DNA of 64,000 bases from Lewinellaceae bacterium. Lineage in GTDB: Bacteria; Bacteroidota; Bacteroidia; Chitinophagales; Saprospiraceae. Positions 45,891-55,650 of the stretch are shown one piece after another (within the stretch, counting starts at the first letter, position 1; each line of letters begins with the position of its first letter). A model generated the notes under the pieces. It searched no databases and was not told where the DNA came from. It worked only from the letters and a program-made list of their open reading frames with translations. A program made the translations under genes and the position numbers. The stretch spans positions 3,038,001 through 3,102,000 of the forward strand of contig JACJXX010000002.1 of assembly GCA_020636435.1 (NCBI GenBank). The letters run 5' to 3'.

Positions 45891-46916
45891 ATGGCGACAT
45901 CGTTGAGGTTTCTGGCTCTGATGAGCTTATTTTTTTCCACAGGCCTAAATGCACAGCCCTCGGTGGAATGGATAGAATCCGTTCCCAACGGCACAGTAAC
46001 GGTCAGCAGCAACCTGGGCGACGGCGCGGTGCTGCCTGATCTCAGCTGGGCGTGGAGCAGCCAAAACGCCTGCTTCACCGCTACCCAGCAGCAGAAGTTC
46101 TCCGGCAACCACGTTTTGTATCAAACCCAGCTTCCCGCCCGGGCGGAGATGACCATCCGGGTCATTCCCAACGACCGGAAGGCCAACTTCAGCCTGTATG
46201 CCTACTCCGGCAGCGGCGAACACATCGTGCCCGATCTGCCGCGCTGCGTGAGCTGCGAAGCCGATTACAAATGGGACTACCAGTACCGGGGCAAAACCCA
46301 GGACCACAGCCGGTCCGTAAAACTGCGGGCCGTGCAGAACCCCTACGTCGTGACGATCGGCGTGGCGGGCGCCGAAGGGCTTTCCATCGGCTCGTATACC
46401 CTGGAGATCACGCTGGAAGGAGGGGAAGCAAAACCACGGCAAGAACAGGCGGAAGTGCCGAAGTTTCGCATTGAAAGCAGGAAAGGAGAAACGCTTACTT
46501 TCCAGGGAAAACTGGAAGAAGGGGTTCCCATTCACGACCTTAGCTGGGCGTGGAACAGCCAGAATGCCTGCTTTGTCAGCATCCGGCAGAGCAAGTTCAC
46601 CGGCAACCACATTTTATACACTACTGATCTTCCCGCCCGCTCCGAAATAGAAATCAGCCTCCGGCCGGAAGACGGCGCCGCCAACATGAGCCTATACGCC
46701 TATTCACAGGGCGCCGGCAACTTGCGGTTCGTACCGGACCTGCCTTCTTGCATATCCTGCGAAGCCAGCTTTCAGCCGGACATGGGGCAATCAACCGGCC
46801 CGGAGCGAAAAGTGAGCCTTCGCTCCGGAAGCAACCCGTTACAGGTTGTCATAGGCGTGGCGGGAGCGGAAAGACTGAACGCCGGTACGTATCTGTTGAC
46901 GTTAACCGTAAAATAA
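45891..46916 (+). CDS. Secreted protein with two copies of an unrecognised Cys-containing domain
   Basis: The protein has 341 residues with a signal peptide (LRFLALMSLFFSTGLNAQ). Two related domains, about 30-165 and 190-341, share the motifs DLSWAWSSQNACF/DLSWAWNSQNACF, KF(S/T)GNH(V/I)LY, LPAR(A/S)E, (F/M)SLYAYS, VPDLP-C-SCEA and IGVAGAE. Each domain has three conserved Cys. The fold may be related to beta-sandwich pre-peptidase domains, but I do not recognise it. It is the middle gene of a tight operon and lies one base upstream of the caspase gene, suggesting a shared pathway at the envelope. Confidence 0.8.
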   Translation: MATSLRFLALMSLFFSTGLNAQPSVEWIESVPNGTVTVSSNLGDGAVLPDLSWAWSSQNACFTATQQQKFSGNHVLYQTQLPARAEMTIRVIPNDRKANFSLYAYSGSGEHIVPDLPRCVSCEADYKWDYQYRGKTQDHSRSVKLRAVQNPYVVTIGVAGAEGLSIGSYTLEITLEGGEAKPRQEQAEVPKFRIESRKGETLTFQGKLEEGVPIHDLSWAWNSQNACFVSIRQSKFTGNHILYTTDLPARSEIEISLRPEDGAANMSLYAYSQGAGNLRFVPDLPSCISCEASFQPDMGQSTGPERKVSLRSGSNPLQVVIGVAGAERLNAGTYLLTLTVK

Positions 46917-46917
46917 A

Positions 46918-48648
46918 ATGGCGGACAAAGGCATCGACATCAGCGAAGCGGAACCGGCAGCAACGAGAAATGCCGACGGCATCAACTACCTCCTGGCCAT
47001 CGCCGTCGACGAGTACGAACACTGCCCGAGGCTGTACAATTGCGTACAGGACGCCCGGCGGCTGATCGAGGTCTTGTCTACCCGCTACCAGTTCGAAAAA
47101 CGGCACACTTTCACGCTGTTCAACGAGCAGGCCACCGAGCATGCCATCATCGACGCCTTCAAAAAACTGGTCGGGCTCATCCGGCCGGAAGACAACCTGC
47201 TCATCCTTTTCTCCGGACACGGGGAATACGAAGAAGCGATCGACGAGGGCTACTGGATACCAGTGGACGCCCCTCTGGGCCATACCAACGAGTACATTGC
47301 CAACAGCCGAATCGTCAAATACATCCGGGCCATCCATTCGCACCATACCTTTCTGATCGTCGACAGTTGTTTCTCCGGGTCTTTGTTTGCCAACCGCTCG
47401 CTGGGCCAGCCGGCCATCTCCAGCCGCCTGGACGAAATCCCCTCCCGCTGGCTGCTGACCGCCGGCCGCAACGAGCTGGTCAGCGACGGCAAGCCGGGCA
47501 GCCACAGCCCTTTTGCCGACAACGTGATCTACTTCCTGGAGAACAACGCCGAGCCCAGCCTTTCGGTAACGGCTCTCATCGATAAGGTTGTAAATGCAGT
47601 CATCCACAATGCCCGGCAAACACCGAGAGGCGAACCCCTGCAGGACGTCGGGCACCGAGGCGGGCAGTTCCACTTTTACCGCAAAGGGGTTACGCCAACC
47701 TGCTCAGCTGCAACGGCGGCGGTTGAGCAGCATCCCGCTCTCCCAACCCGGGCGAACTACCGAAAGTATGGGCTGATCCTGGCAACCGCTCTAACCGTGG
47801 GCGTTCTGATTTTTATGCTGGCCCGCCAGTTAGCTGCGCCTCTGGAAATAAAGAATGCGGAAAAGAAAGAACAAATAAGCGCCGCCGGGGCGCTGCTTCT
47901 ACAACAAGCCCGGTACGACAGCCTGTTGACTGCCGCCACTGGGCTTTTCCAGGAAGCCACAGGCCGGGAGCAATACGAGGAAGCGCTGGCCTTGTTCGGC
48001 CAGGCGCTCCGGTTTGCAGAAAATAATGGTTTGGATGCGGAAACGGCAGAAAATGGCATCCGCCAATGCCGGAAAATGCTGCCTTCTTCCGCCCCGGAAC
48101 CAGAGCAGGGAAAAGCAGCGATCAACAATTACCCCACCCTGCTGGCCAAAGGCCGGTCTCTTTTTGAAAACGGGAAGTTCTCAGAAGCCAGCCAGGCATT
48201 GGAAGAGGCGCTGAAAATCAACCCGCAGGGCAAGGATGCCCGAGCTTTTCTTCTAAAGTGCCGGGAAGAACTGGACTGGCAACGGGCAGAAAAAACCGCT
48301 GCTGAACAGGGCTACCGCGCCTTCCTTAAGGCTTATCCCAACAGCAGCCATACAGAACAGGCACAACAGAATATTGCCGCCCTGTACCGCTACGAACTCT
48401 ACTTTGCCACCAATCTGAACCAGGATAACCTGCTCACCATCAACATCGGAAAAGGCAAAGCCCCCTTCGACATCACCATCACCTACCTGGCTACCGGCGA
48501 ACAGATTCGGAAAACTGCCCCGGATGCCCAACCGTTTGAGGTAGCGCTGAGCCAATTCAACAGCAAAGAGGGCAAACACATGGTGGAGATCGTGGTCAGA
48601 GACCACAACTTCAAGGCAAAAGGGCAAAAAATGCCTCTTTTGAAATGA
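46918..48648 (+). CDS. Membrane-anchored caspase-family protease with TPR-like region
   Basis: The protein has 576 residues. The caspase domain spans about 20-255 with an intact dyad: His101 (LLILFSGHGEYEEA) and Cys151 (TFLIVDSCFSGS). One membrane helix lies at about 284-303 (GLILATALTVGVLIFML). The C-terminal half, probably periplasmic, has TPR-like helices (about 335-480) and ends in a beta-rich domain. The protease domain precedes the helix without a signal peptide and so is likely cytoplasmic. This topology could couple an envelope signal, perhaps through the secreted partner upstream, to proteolysis inside the cell; that is inference. Confidence 0.88.
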   Translation: MADKGIDISEAEPAATRNADGINYLLAIAVDEYEHCPRLYNCVQDARRLIEVLSTRYQFEKRHTFTLFNEQATEHAIIDAFKKLVGLIRPEDNLLILFSGHGEYEEAIDEGYWIPVDAPLGHTNEYIANSRIVKYIRAIHSHHTFLIVDSCFSGSLFANRSLGQPAISSRLDEIPSRWLLTAGRNELVSDGKPGSHSPFADNVIYFLENNAEPSLSVTALIDKVVNAVIHNARQTPRGEPLQDVGHRGGQFHFYRKGVTPTCSAATAAVEQHPALPTRANYRKYGLILATALTVGVLIFMLARQLAAPLEIKNAEKKEQISAAGALLLQQARYDSLLTAATGLFQEATGREQYEEALALFGQALRFAENNGLDAETAENGIRQCRKMLPSSAPEPEQGKAAINNYPTLLAKGRSLFENGKFSEASQALEEALKINPQGKDARAFLLKCREELDWQRAEKTAAEQGYRAFLKAYPNSSHTEQAQQNIAALYRYELYFATNLNQDNLLTINIGKGKAPFDITITYLATGEQIRKTAPDAQPFEVALSQFNSKEGKHMVEIVVRDHNFKAKGQKMPLLK

Positions 48649-48692
48649 GTGAAGGAGTGAATAGATTTTCCAATTCATTCACTCCTTCACTC
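48647..48692. terminator. Hairpin between convergent genes
   Basis: The perfect 16-bp stem gagtgaaggagtgaat (48647-48662) pairs with 48677-48692 around a 14-base loop. It overlaps the stop codon of the caspase gene and ends 10 bp before the stop of the receptor gene. The arms again have an 8-bp period. It probably acts as a bidirectional terminator. Confidence 0.65.
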
Positions 48693-48701
48693 CTTCATTC
48701 C

Positions 48702-51152
48702 CTACCCATTCCCCGACTTCACCCGGTTCTGCTCCTCTTCCAGGCCAGTGTTGCGGCGGCGGGCGCCCTTCACCTGGTCATTGCCGAGCAAGTAAGAGAA
48801 GCTCACGCGGAAGCGGCGGCTGTCCCATCCGCCTCTGACATCCAGGTCGAGCGCGCCGAAGCGGCTGATGCCGTGCCATTCGTTGGTTCTGAAGATGTCG
48901 CTGACCGCCAGGCGGATGTTGCCCCGGCCGTCCATAATCTTCTTCTGGATGCCGGCGTCTAGGCTCCACATGGCGTCCATCTCGAAGGTGCCGCCCCACA
49001 AGGAAGGCGAGTTGTACCATCCGGAAACCTCTAAAGAGAAATCATGCGGCAGGCGGAAGGTGTGCTGGCTGTAGATGTTAAAGACGGTAGCGTCGAGGTT
49101 GACCAGCTTGCCGTCGCCGTAGTCCGCTTTATTCTGGGTGTAGCTGCCCGTCATATTGGTAAAAGAGCTCCACCATTTGGTGATGGCGATAGGCGCGCTG
49201 AAACTCAGGCTGTAGTTGTATTGGTCGGCCAGGTTGAGCCAGGTGATGTAACTGGCGTTCACATCGGCCGTGTCGGTGATGCGGGTAATCAGGTCTTTGG
49301 TATGGCTAAAGCTGAAGGTAGTATTGAAGCGGTAGTTGAAGCTGTGGGTCAGCTGGATGTTATTGGCGTACTCCGGTTTCAGGAAGGGGTTGCCCTGCTC
49401 GTAGGTCAGTTCGTCCAGCTTGTTCAGGAATGGGTTGAGGTCCTGGTAGGATGGGCGGTTGATGCGGCGGCTGTAGGTCAGCTGCAGGCTGTGCTTCTCG
49501 TTCGGCGCGTAAGTTACTCCGCCCGAGGGAAAAAAGTCGACGTACTTCCGGTCGAAGTCCTCCCCTGCTTCGCCCTCCCTGAAACTCGTCAGGTCGCCCA
49601 GGGAGTGGGTCTGTTCCACCCGCAGGCCGGCCTGCACCCCGACCTTGCCCATCTGCCGCTGGTAGTTGACGTAGCCGGCGTTGATGTTTTCCTCGTAAAC
49701 GAAGCGGTTGCTACGGTCGGTGTTCAGGACCGGAGAGCCGTCGTATTGATCGAAGAACCGGAAAGTATTGTCGGTGGTGATATAAGCAAGCTTCAGGCCG
49801 GCGCCCATTTGCCCGCCGAGCAGGGGCCGCTCGTGGTCTACCTTGAACGTGTAGATATCGATTTCAGTCGGCGTCTCGTTGGTGTTGATCTTTTCCCGGA
49901 AGGTGACCGTTTCGGTAGGGTCCAGGTAAAAGTTGGGCTGGTAAGCCGAGCCGTCGTTGCGAAACAGGCCATAATCAGCGTCGATATTCCAGATCATGCC
50001 ATTTTTGTCATCGAAGCGGTAATTGAGGTTGAAGTTGAGGTTGTCGCGAGACCTTTGGTCGTTGCTTTGGGCCAACAGGACCGTATCGGGCTGGTTGAAT
50101 TCAATGAGCCCGAAGGGAGTGCGGCTGTTACTCCACCCGCTGCTGTTGCTGAGGAAACCGGTTGTCAGAAAACCAACGGTATGCTTTTCGCCCAGGAAGA
50201 AATCCGTTCCTGCCTTGAAGTTGTGGCTCGACCACTCATCGCCCTGCTGGTTCTTTTGGTCGTAGAACATGCCCAGTTGCTTCCGGTACAACTCCATGAA
50301 GTTGCGGTTTTCTCCTTCCGAGTGGCTGTAGCTGCCGAAAGCGTTGAGTTTCTGATTGCGATAGTTGCCGGTCACCGAACCGTTGTACTGAGGCACTTTG
50401 CCTACGGAATAGCCCAAATTGACGTTGGCGTTGGCGCCCAGCCGCTTGTCTTTTTTCATGCGGATGTTGATGATGCCCGCATTGCCCTCCGCATCGTAGC
50501 GGGAAGAAGGGTTGGTGATCACCTCTATGGCTTCTATCTCGTCGCTCTGCACCGTTTTCAGGAAGGCTGCCAGGTCGGCTGCGCTCAGCGGCGACGGCTT
50601 TCCGTCGACGTACACCTGCACGCCGGCCCTGCCGAGCAGGCTGATGTTGTCGTTGTTGTCTACCACAACTCCGGGGGCTTTGCGCAGCAATTCAAAAGCG
50701 GTGCTCCCAGAGGCGTTGATGGTGTTTTCTACGTTGAAGACCATTTTATCCGCACGGACTTCCACCAGCGGCTTTTCGGCGGTAACGACCACTTCCGCCA
50801 GTTCTACATTGGCTTCCTGCATGCGGATCGCCGGCAGGCTGTACTGCTGACCGGGTTTGAGTTGGAAAAGTTCGGACTTGTAGGCGGGAAGCCCTACATA
50901 GCTCACGCTCACCCAGTATTGCCCTTCCGGCACCCGGGCCATGGCGAAAAGGCCGTCCAGCCCGGTGACCTCTACTTTTACCATGCTGGAATCGGCGGCG
51001 GCATTCAGCATCACGTTGGCAAACTCCAGAGGGTTGCCGTCCGGCCCTTCTACTTTGCCGTTAATTTTGGCTCCTTCGTTGTACTGTGAAAAAGAAAAGG
51101 TGGGTAGCAGGCACAACAGCGCCCACAAATAGCTCAAAGCTATCGTTCTCAT
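48702..51152 (-). CDS. TonB-type outer-membrane receptor with CarboxypepD_reg-like domain
   Basis: The protein has 816 residues. A signal peptide (LWALLCLLPTFSFSQ) is followed by a carboxypeptidase-regulatory-like domain (about 28-112, INGKVEGPDGNPLEFANVML). A plug-like domain comes next (about 120-225, LRKAPGVVVDNNDNISLLGRAGVQVYVDGKPSPL), then a C-terminal barrel of the OMP_b-brl_3 type. No SusD partner is adjacent, so it is unlikely to be a standard polysaccharide-utilisation receptor. The ligand is unknown. It converges on the caspase operon. Confidence 0.9.
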   Translation of the reverse strand: MRTIALSYLWALLCLLPTFSFSQYNEGAKINGKVEGPDGNPLEFANVMLNAAADSSMVKVEVTGLDGLFAMARVPEGQYWVSVSYVGLPAYKSELFQLKPGQQYSLPAIRMQEANVELAEVVVTAEKPLVEVRADKMVFNVENTINASGSTAFELLRKAPGVVVDNNDNISLLGRAGVQVYVDGKPSPLSAADLAAFLKTVQSDEIEAIEVITNPSSRYDAEGNAGIINIRMKKDKRLGANANVNLGYSVGKVPQYNGSVTGNYRNQKLNAFGSYSHSEGENRNFMELYRKQLGMFYDQKNQQGDEWSSHNFKAGTDFFLGEKHTVGFLTTGFLSNSSGWSNSRTPFGLIEFNQPDTVLLAQSNDQRSRDNLNFNLNYRFDDKNGMIWNIDADYGLFRNDGSAYQPNFYLDPTETVTFREKINTNETPTEIDIYTFKVDHERPLLGGQMGAGLKLAYITTDNTFRFFDQYDGSPVLNTDRSNRFVYEENINAGYVNYQRQMGKVGVQAGLRVEQTHSLGDLTSFREGEAGEDFDRKYVDFFPSGGVTYAPNEKHSLQLTYSRRINRPSYQDLNPFLNKLDELTYEQGNPFLKPEYANNIQLTHSFNYRFNTTFSFSHTKDLITRITDTADVNASYITWLNLADQYNYSLSFSAPIAITKWWSSFTNMTGSYTQNKADYGDGKLVNLDATVFNIYSQHTFRLPHDFSLEVSGWYNSPSLWGGTFEMDAMWSLDAGIQKKIMDGRGNIRLAVSDIFRTNEWHGISRFGALDLDVRGGWDSRRFRVSFSYLLGNDQVKGARRRNTGLEEEQNRVKSGNG

Positions 51153-51324
51153 TGCGTCGGGTTTGTGATTAACAATCGGATGATGCGGACAAATGTATGG
51201 GCATTTGTCAGGGAGGCGATAAAAAATCGACGAACTGAGGCATTACTATACCAAAGGCGGGTTTAAAACCGAAATAGTGATTTTTGGAAGGAAAAAGCAA
51301 AAGCTGAAGCTGCCGGTTCCAGGA

Positions 51325-51386
51325 TTCCGGCATATTCGGTTCCGGCCCAATGCCCTTCTGTGTTGCCCGAACCGAATATGCCGGAA
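51325..51386 (-). terminator. Perfect 17-bp inverted repeat after DUF3467 gene
   Basis: The segment ttccggcatattcggtt (51325-51341) is exactly complementary to 51370-51386, with a 28-base loop. It begins three bases past the stop of the minus-strand DUF3467 gene, so a terminator is plausible, although no U run follows. Confidence 0.55.
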
Positions 51387-51389
51387 AAC

Positions 51390-51707
51390 TCACGCCTGGG
51401 CTTTGGGGGTGTTGAAACTCATCGGCGGGAAAGGCGGTTGTTCGGGCTCGTCGATGATCCCATGCTGGGCTTCGAACTTCTTGACGTTGTCCGCCAGCGC
51501 GCGAAGCAGGCGCTTGGCGTGCTGCGGCGTCAGGATGATGCGCGACTTGACCTTGGCCTTGGGCACATTCGGCACCAGGCGGATGAAATCCACCACAAAT
51601 TCGGAATTGGAGTGAGAGATGATGGCCAGGTTGGAATACGTTCCTTCCGCAACTTCTTCCGGCAATTCAATATTTAACTGGTTTTGTCCTTTCTTTGTAT
51701 CTGACAT
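51390..51707 (-). CDS. DUF3467 protein
   Basis: The protein has 105 residues, full length for DUF3467 (LNIELPEEVAEGTYSNLAIISHSNSEFVVDFIRLVPN... RIILTPQHAKRLLRALADNVKKFE). These are small soluble bacterial proteins of unknown function, common in Bacteroidota. A Pro-rich tail ends the protein. The gene is divergent from the methyltransferase, with 62 bp between the starts. Confidence 0.92.
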   Translation of the reverse strand: MSDTKKGQNQLNIELPEEVAEGTYSNLAIISHSNSEFVVDFIRLVPNVPKAKVKSRIILTPQHAKRLLRALADNVKKFEAQHGIIDEPEQPPFPPMSFNTPKAQA

Positions 51708-51769
51708 GTTCAGGATATTTGATGAATTAGAACCTGTAATATCGCAATTAATAACAACCTATACAAACC

Positions 51770-52564
51770 ATGGAAAAATACCTGGAAGAAAACCAAAAAC
51801 TGTGGGACGAATGGGCCGCGTTCCATCCGGATACAAGCTTCTATGACATGGAAGGTTTCCTCAAAGGCAAAAACTCCCTGAAGCCGGTTGAATTAGAGGC
51901 CCTGGGTGATGTGAAGGGTAAACGCCTGCTGCACCTGCAATGCCATTTCGGGCAGGATACCCTCTCCTGGTCCCGCCTGGGCGCCAAAACAACCGGCGTC
52001 GATTTCTCGGCCACCGCCATCGAAACTGCCCGAGCGCTCAACCAGCAACTGGGGCTGGACGCAAGGTTCATCCAATCCGATATCCAGTCCCTGAAAGGCA
52101 AACTGGAAGGGCAATACGATATTGCCTTTACTTCTTACGGCGTGCTTACCTGGCTTCCGGGCCTTCAACCCTGGGCGGAAGCCATCCGCCACTACCTGAA
52201 ACCGGGCGGCGCCTTCCTCCTGGTCGAATTCCATCCGGCTTTTATGATCTTCGATCCGGAGAATGGCCAGCCGGCCTATTCCTATTTCTACGAGGACAAT
52301 CCAATTGAAACAGATATAAACGGCGGTTCTTACGCAGGCCGCTACGAGGGGGGCAAGCCACGCAAAGAATACACCTGGCAGCATAGCCTCAGCGACATCA
52401 TCATGGCCCTGCTGGAGGCGGGCCTGGCCCTGGAGGAATTCCGGGAATACGGCTATTCGCCCTACAACTGCTGGCCCGAAATGGAGGAGGTGTCGCCCGG
52501 CAGATTCCGGTCGAAAAAGCTGCCGGGCGTACCCCATCTGTTTTCTTTGAAAATGAAGGGGTGA
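51770..52564 (+). CDS. Class I SAM-dependent methyltransferase
   Basis: The protein has 264 residues. The SAM-binding motif I is LLHLQCHFGQDTLSWSRLGAKTTGVDFS, followed by motif II acids in FIQSDIQSL and a motif near YDIAFTSYGVLTWLP. The C-terminal half has many aromatic residues, probably for a small-molecule substrate, which I cannot name. It converges on topA with two bases between the stops. Confidence 0.88.
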   Translation: MEKYLEENQKLWDEWAAFHPDTSFYDMEGFLKGKNSLKPVELEALGDVKGKRLLHLQCHFGQDTLSWSRLGAKTTGVDFSATAIETARALNQQLGLDARFIQSDIQSLKGKLEGQYDIAFTSYGVLTWLPGLQPWAEAIRHYLKPGGAFLLVEFHPAFMIFDPENGQPAYSYFYEDNPIETDINGGSYAGRYEGGKPRKEYTWQHSLSDIIMALLEAGLALEEFREYGYSPYNCWPEMEEVSPGRFRSKKLPGVPHLFSLKMKG

Positions 52565-52566
52565 CC

Positions 52567-55110
52567 CTAAACCTTTTTCTTCGCCTTCTTCTTCCCCTTG
52601 CTGAAGGCATCCGGCACTTCCAGCTCGATGAACTCCTTGATCTTTTCCAGGTTCATCTCTTTGGCCATCTCGGCGTTCACCTTTTTGCCGTCCACCTTGG
52701 GGAATTTGATGTTCTTCTTTTTGAAGCGGATATAAGGGCCCCAGCGGCCGTTTTCCACGGAAATCTTTTCCTCGTCCCATTTATGGATGTAGCGGTTGGC
52801 TTCTTTCTCTACCTTTTTTTCGATCAGTTCGTGCATCTCCTCCAGGGTAATGGTATCCAGGTCGTATTTGCGGGGAACGTTGACGTACAGGTCGGTCCAT
52901 TTGAGGAAAGGCCCAAAACGCCCCTTGCCTTTGGTGATCGGGTGGCCCTTATAGGTGCCCACCGGCGCGTCCTCCTTTTGCTTGAGGCGGATCAGCTCGA
53001 TGGCCCGCTCCAGGGAAACTTCGAGGGGATCTTCTCCCCGCGGGATAGAAACGAACTTTTCGGCATGCCGCACATAGGGGCCGTAGCGGCCGACGCCTAC
53101 CGTTACTTCTTCCCCTTGAAACTGGCCTAGTTCTTTAGGCAGGGCAAAGAGTTTCATGGCTTCGTCGTAGGTAATGGTTTCCATCGACTGCCCGGGCTGC
53201 AGGTTCGCATACTTGGGCTTTTCCTCCTCCTCCAGTTCATCGGGCGAGCCGATCTGCACCACGGGGCCGAGGCGGGTCATTCGGGTGAGTAAGGTCCGCC
53301 CCGTTTCGGGGTCCTTGCCGAGGATGCGCTCCCGGGTGGGGCGGTCGGCATTGGCCAGGGTCTCCTCCACGATATGGTGAAAGGGGCCGTAAAAGGAAGT
53401 GAGCATGGAAGTCCATTCCCGCCCTCCTTCAGCAATCTTGTCGAACTCTTTTTCGATATCGGCGGTAAAGCCGTAATCCATTACTTCCTGGAAGTGCTCG
53501 CTGAGAAAGTCGCTGACGGTAGAACCCATATCGGTCGGAAAGAGCCGGTTCTTGACTGCCCCCGTCATTTCCGTTTTTTTCTCCTTGCTGATCTCCCCCT
53601 TCTTGGTAAGGGTGAGCACCTGGTATTCCCGTTCTTCACCTTCGCGGGTTTCCTTGACGATATACCCTCTCCCCTCTTCCATGATCTTGCTGATGGTGGG
53701 GGCGTAGGTAGAAGGGCGGCCGATGCCCAATTCTTCCAGTTGTTTCACCAGCCCGGCTTCGGTATAACGGGCGGGAGGCCGGGTAAAGCGCTCGGTAGCC
53801 GTCATGTTGTCGAGGTTGAGGCCCTGGCCTACCTTCAGCGGCGGCAGCATGCCCTTGGCCTCTTCTTCCTCGTCGTCGTCCGTCGATTCCAGGTATACCT
53901 TGAGGAACCCGTCGAACTTCAGCACTTCGCCCTCTGCTTTGAGGTAGGCGTCGGGCAGGGAAGAGATTCCGATTTTGACAATTGTCTTTTCAAGGATAGC
54001 GTCGGCCATCTGGGAGGCAATGGCCCGCTTCCAGATTAATTCGTAGAGGCGTTGCTCATCGCGGTTGGTGGTCACCGATTGCCGGTTAATATAGGTAGGG
54101 CGGATGGCTTCGTGAGCCTCCTGCGCGCCTGCGGATTTGCTTTTGTAACGGCGGGTTTTAACATAGTTTTTGCCGAAGGCTGTCTCGATCTCCTGGGCGA
54201 TGCTCGCCAGCGCCGTTTCGCTAAGGGCGGTGGAGTCTGTACGCATATAAGTAATGTGCCCGGCCTCGTAAAGGCGCTGGGCCACCGACATGGTGCGCTG
54301 CACCGAGAAGCCGAGCTTGCGGCTGGCTTCCTGCTGTAGGGTCGAGGTGGTGAACGGCGCAGTCGGGCTGCGCTTCAACGGTTTTACCGTGATATCGTCA
54401 ATCCGGAACGCAGCCCCGCGGCAGCTTTCCAGAAAAGCCTGCGCATCCTGCTCGGTATCATAACGGGATGGGCTTTCCGCCTTGAGCTTCACCGTTTTTC
54501 CCTGCTCGTTCTTTACGTCGAAGATGGCGTTGACGCGGAAGAAAGGCGTGGCCTCAAAATTGATGATCTCCCGTTCGCGCTCGACGATGAGCTTCACCGC
54601 TACCGATTGCACCCGGCCAGCAGAGAGTTTGCCCTTGACCTTGCGCCAGAGGATGCCGGAAAGCTCGTAGCCCACCAGCCGGTCCAGCACCCGGCGGGCC
54701 TGCTGGGCGTTGACCAGGTTGACGTCCAGCTTTCGGGGGTTCTGCACCGCATTCTGAATAGCCGGCTTGGTGATCTCGCGGAAGACAATCCGCTTGGTGG
54801 TGCCTTCGTCCAGCCCCAATACCTGGCAGAGGTGCCAGGAAATGGCTTCTCCCTCCCGGTCTTCGTCGGTGGCGAGCCATACTTCGTCTACCTTCTTCAC
54901 CCAGTCTTTCAACTCTTTGACTACCTTTTTCTTTTCCGGAGAGACGACGTACTTCGGTTTGAAGTTGTTTTCTACATCAACCGCCCCCTCGCTCTTTTCA
55001 AGGTCGCGTACATGGCCGAAACTGGATTTGACGGTAAAATCTTTTCCCAATAGCTTTTCAATCGTTTTCGCCTTCGCAGGCGACTCTACAATGAGTAGGT
55101 TCTTTGGCAT
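52567..55110 (-). CDS. topA: DNA topoisomerase I
   Basis: The protein has 847 residues. The Toprim domain opens with LLIVESPAKAKTIEKLLG and has DEDREGEAI. The catalytic Tyr288 is in GHITYMRTDS. The C-terminus carries Toprim_C repeats (VGRYGPYVRHAEKFVSIP, FGPFLKWTDLYVNVP, WGPYIRFKKKNIKFP) instead of zinc ribbons and ends in a Lys-rich tail, as in other Bacteroidota. It relaxes negative supercoils by single-strand passage. A 540-bp divergent spacer separates it from the WG-repeat gene. Confidence 0.97.
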   Translation of the reverse strand: MPKNLLIVESPAKAKTIEKLLGKDFTVKSSFGHVRDLEKSEGAVDVENNFKPKYVVSPEKKKVVKELKDWVKKVDEVWLATDEDREGEAISWHLCQVLGLDEGTTKRIVFREITKPAIQNAVQNPRKLDVNLVNAQQARRVLDRLVGYELSGILWRKVKGKLSAGRVQSVAVKLIVEREREIINFEATPFFRVNAIFDVKNEQGKTVKLKAESPSRYDTEQDAQAFLESCRGAAFRIDDITVKPLKRSPTAPFTTSTLQQEASRKLGFSVQRTMSVAQRLYEAGHITYMRTDSTALSETALASIAQEIETAFGKNYVKTRRYKSKSAGAQEAHEAIRPTYINRQSVTTNRDEQRLYELIWKRAIASQMADAILEKTIVKIGISSLPDAYLKAEGEVLKFDGFLKVYLESTDDDEEEEAKGMLPPLKVGQGLNLDNMTATERFTRPPARYTEAGLVKQLEELGIGRPSTYAPTISKIMEEGRGYIVKETREGEEREYQVLTLTKKGEISKEKKTEMTGAVKNRLFPTDMGSTVSDFLSEHFQEVMDYGFTADIEKEFDKIAEGGREWTSMLTSFYGPFHHIVEETLANADRPTRERILGKDPETGRTLLTRMTRLGPVVQIGSPDELEEEEKPKYANLQPGQSMETITYDEAMKLFALPKELGQFQGEEVTVGVGRYGPYVRHAEKFVSIPRGEDPLEVSLERAIELIRLKQKEDAPVGTYKGHPITKGKGRFGPFLKWTDLYVNVPRKYDLDTITLEEMHELIEKKVEKEANRYIHKWDEEKISVENGRWGPYIRFKKKNIKFPKVDGKKVNAEMAKEMNLEKIKEFIELEVPDAFSKGKKKAKKKV

Positions 55111-55650
55111 ACGTTAGATTGGTTTATTCAAAGTTCTTCGGGCGCTCAAAATGCCGAACAAGGACAGATAACGCAAAAATCAGCGCTTTGATTCATTTTA
55201 AAGCTGTTGCCCTTCAGAAAATGCAAATGTATCAATTTTATAAATGGTTCAATGCCTGGCACAAATTCGTGGTATTTCTATGCTGTCAGAGCCGGCAATG
55301 GCGCAAATATAACCCTTCTTTTCGATCTTCCCCAGGACAGTAAACCTCTGCCGGCCCATTACTGTTTGCCGGGCGTGCTTATTATAAACATTTTTTTTGA
55401 CTTGATTATCAACTTTTTGGAACCACCGCCCAATAAACACTTTAACATTTATTTCATATAAATTTTATCGTAATAAATTTTCCGGCTGCCTTTTTTTTGT
55501 AAATTTGTGCCGGTTTGGAAAAAGCGCCCCAGCTTTTTTTCAACAAAATGAAGAGCAACCTATATCAAAATAATTTATCGGTTTCGATTCGCGTTTAAGA
55601 AAGACAGCTTAAACAAGTTGACAATTTTCCCCTAATATGTAAAACAACCT
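55111..55650. other. AT-rich divergent spacer between topA and the WG-repeat gene
   Basis: No gene is supported. The spacer contains A/T tracts and one promoter-like box at 55500-55507. The region is markedly richer in A and T than the flanking genes, as expected for a control region of two divergent genes. Confidence 0.6.
55500..55507 (+). promoter_or_regulatory. Candidate -7 box upstream of the WG-repeat gene
   Basis: TAAATTTG is an exact match to the Bacteroidota -7 consensus TAnnTTTG. A TTG-type -33 element at the usual distance is not obvious. It would give a leader of about 137 nt. Confidence 0.35.

Noticed and set aside
49044..51089. A 681-codon plus-strand frame opposite the TonB-type receptor
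   Set aside because: The receptor on the minus strand has signal peptide, regulatory domain, plug and barrel. The antisense frame has no motif.
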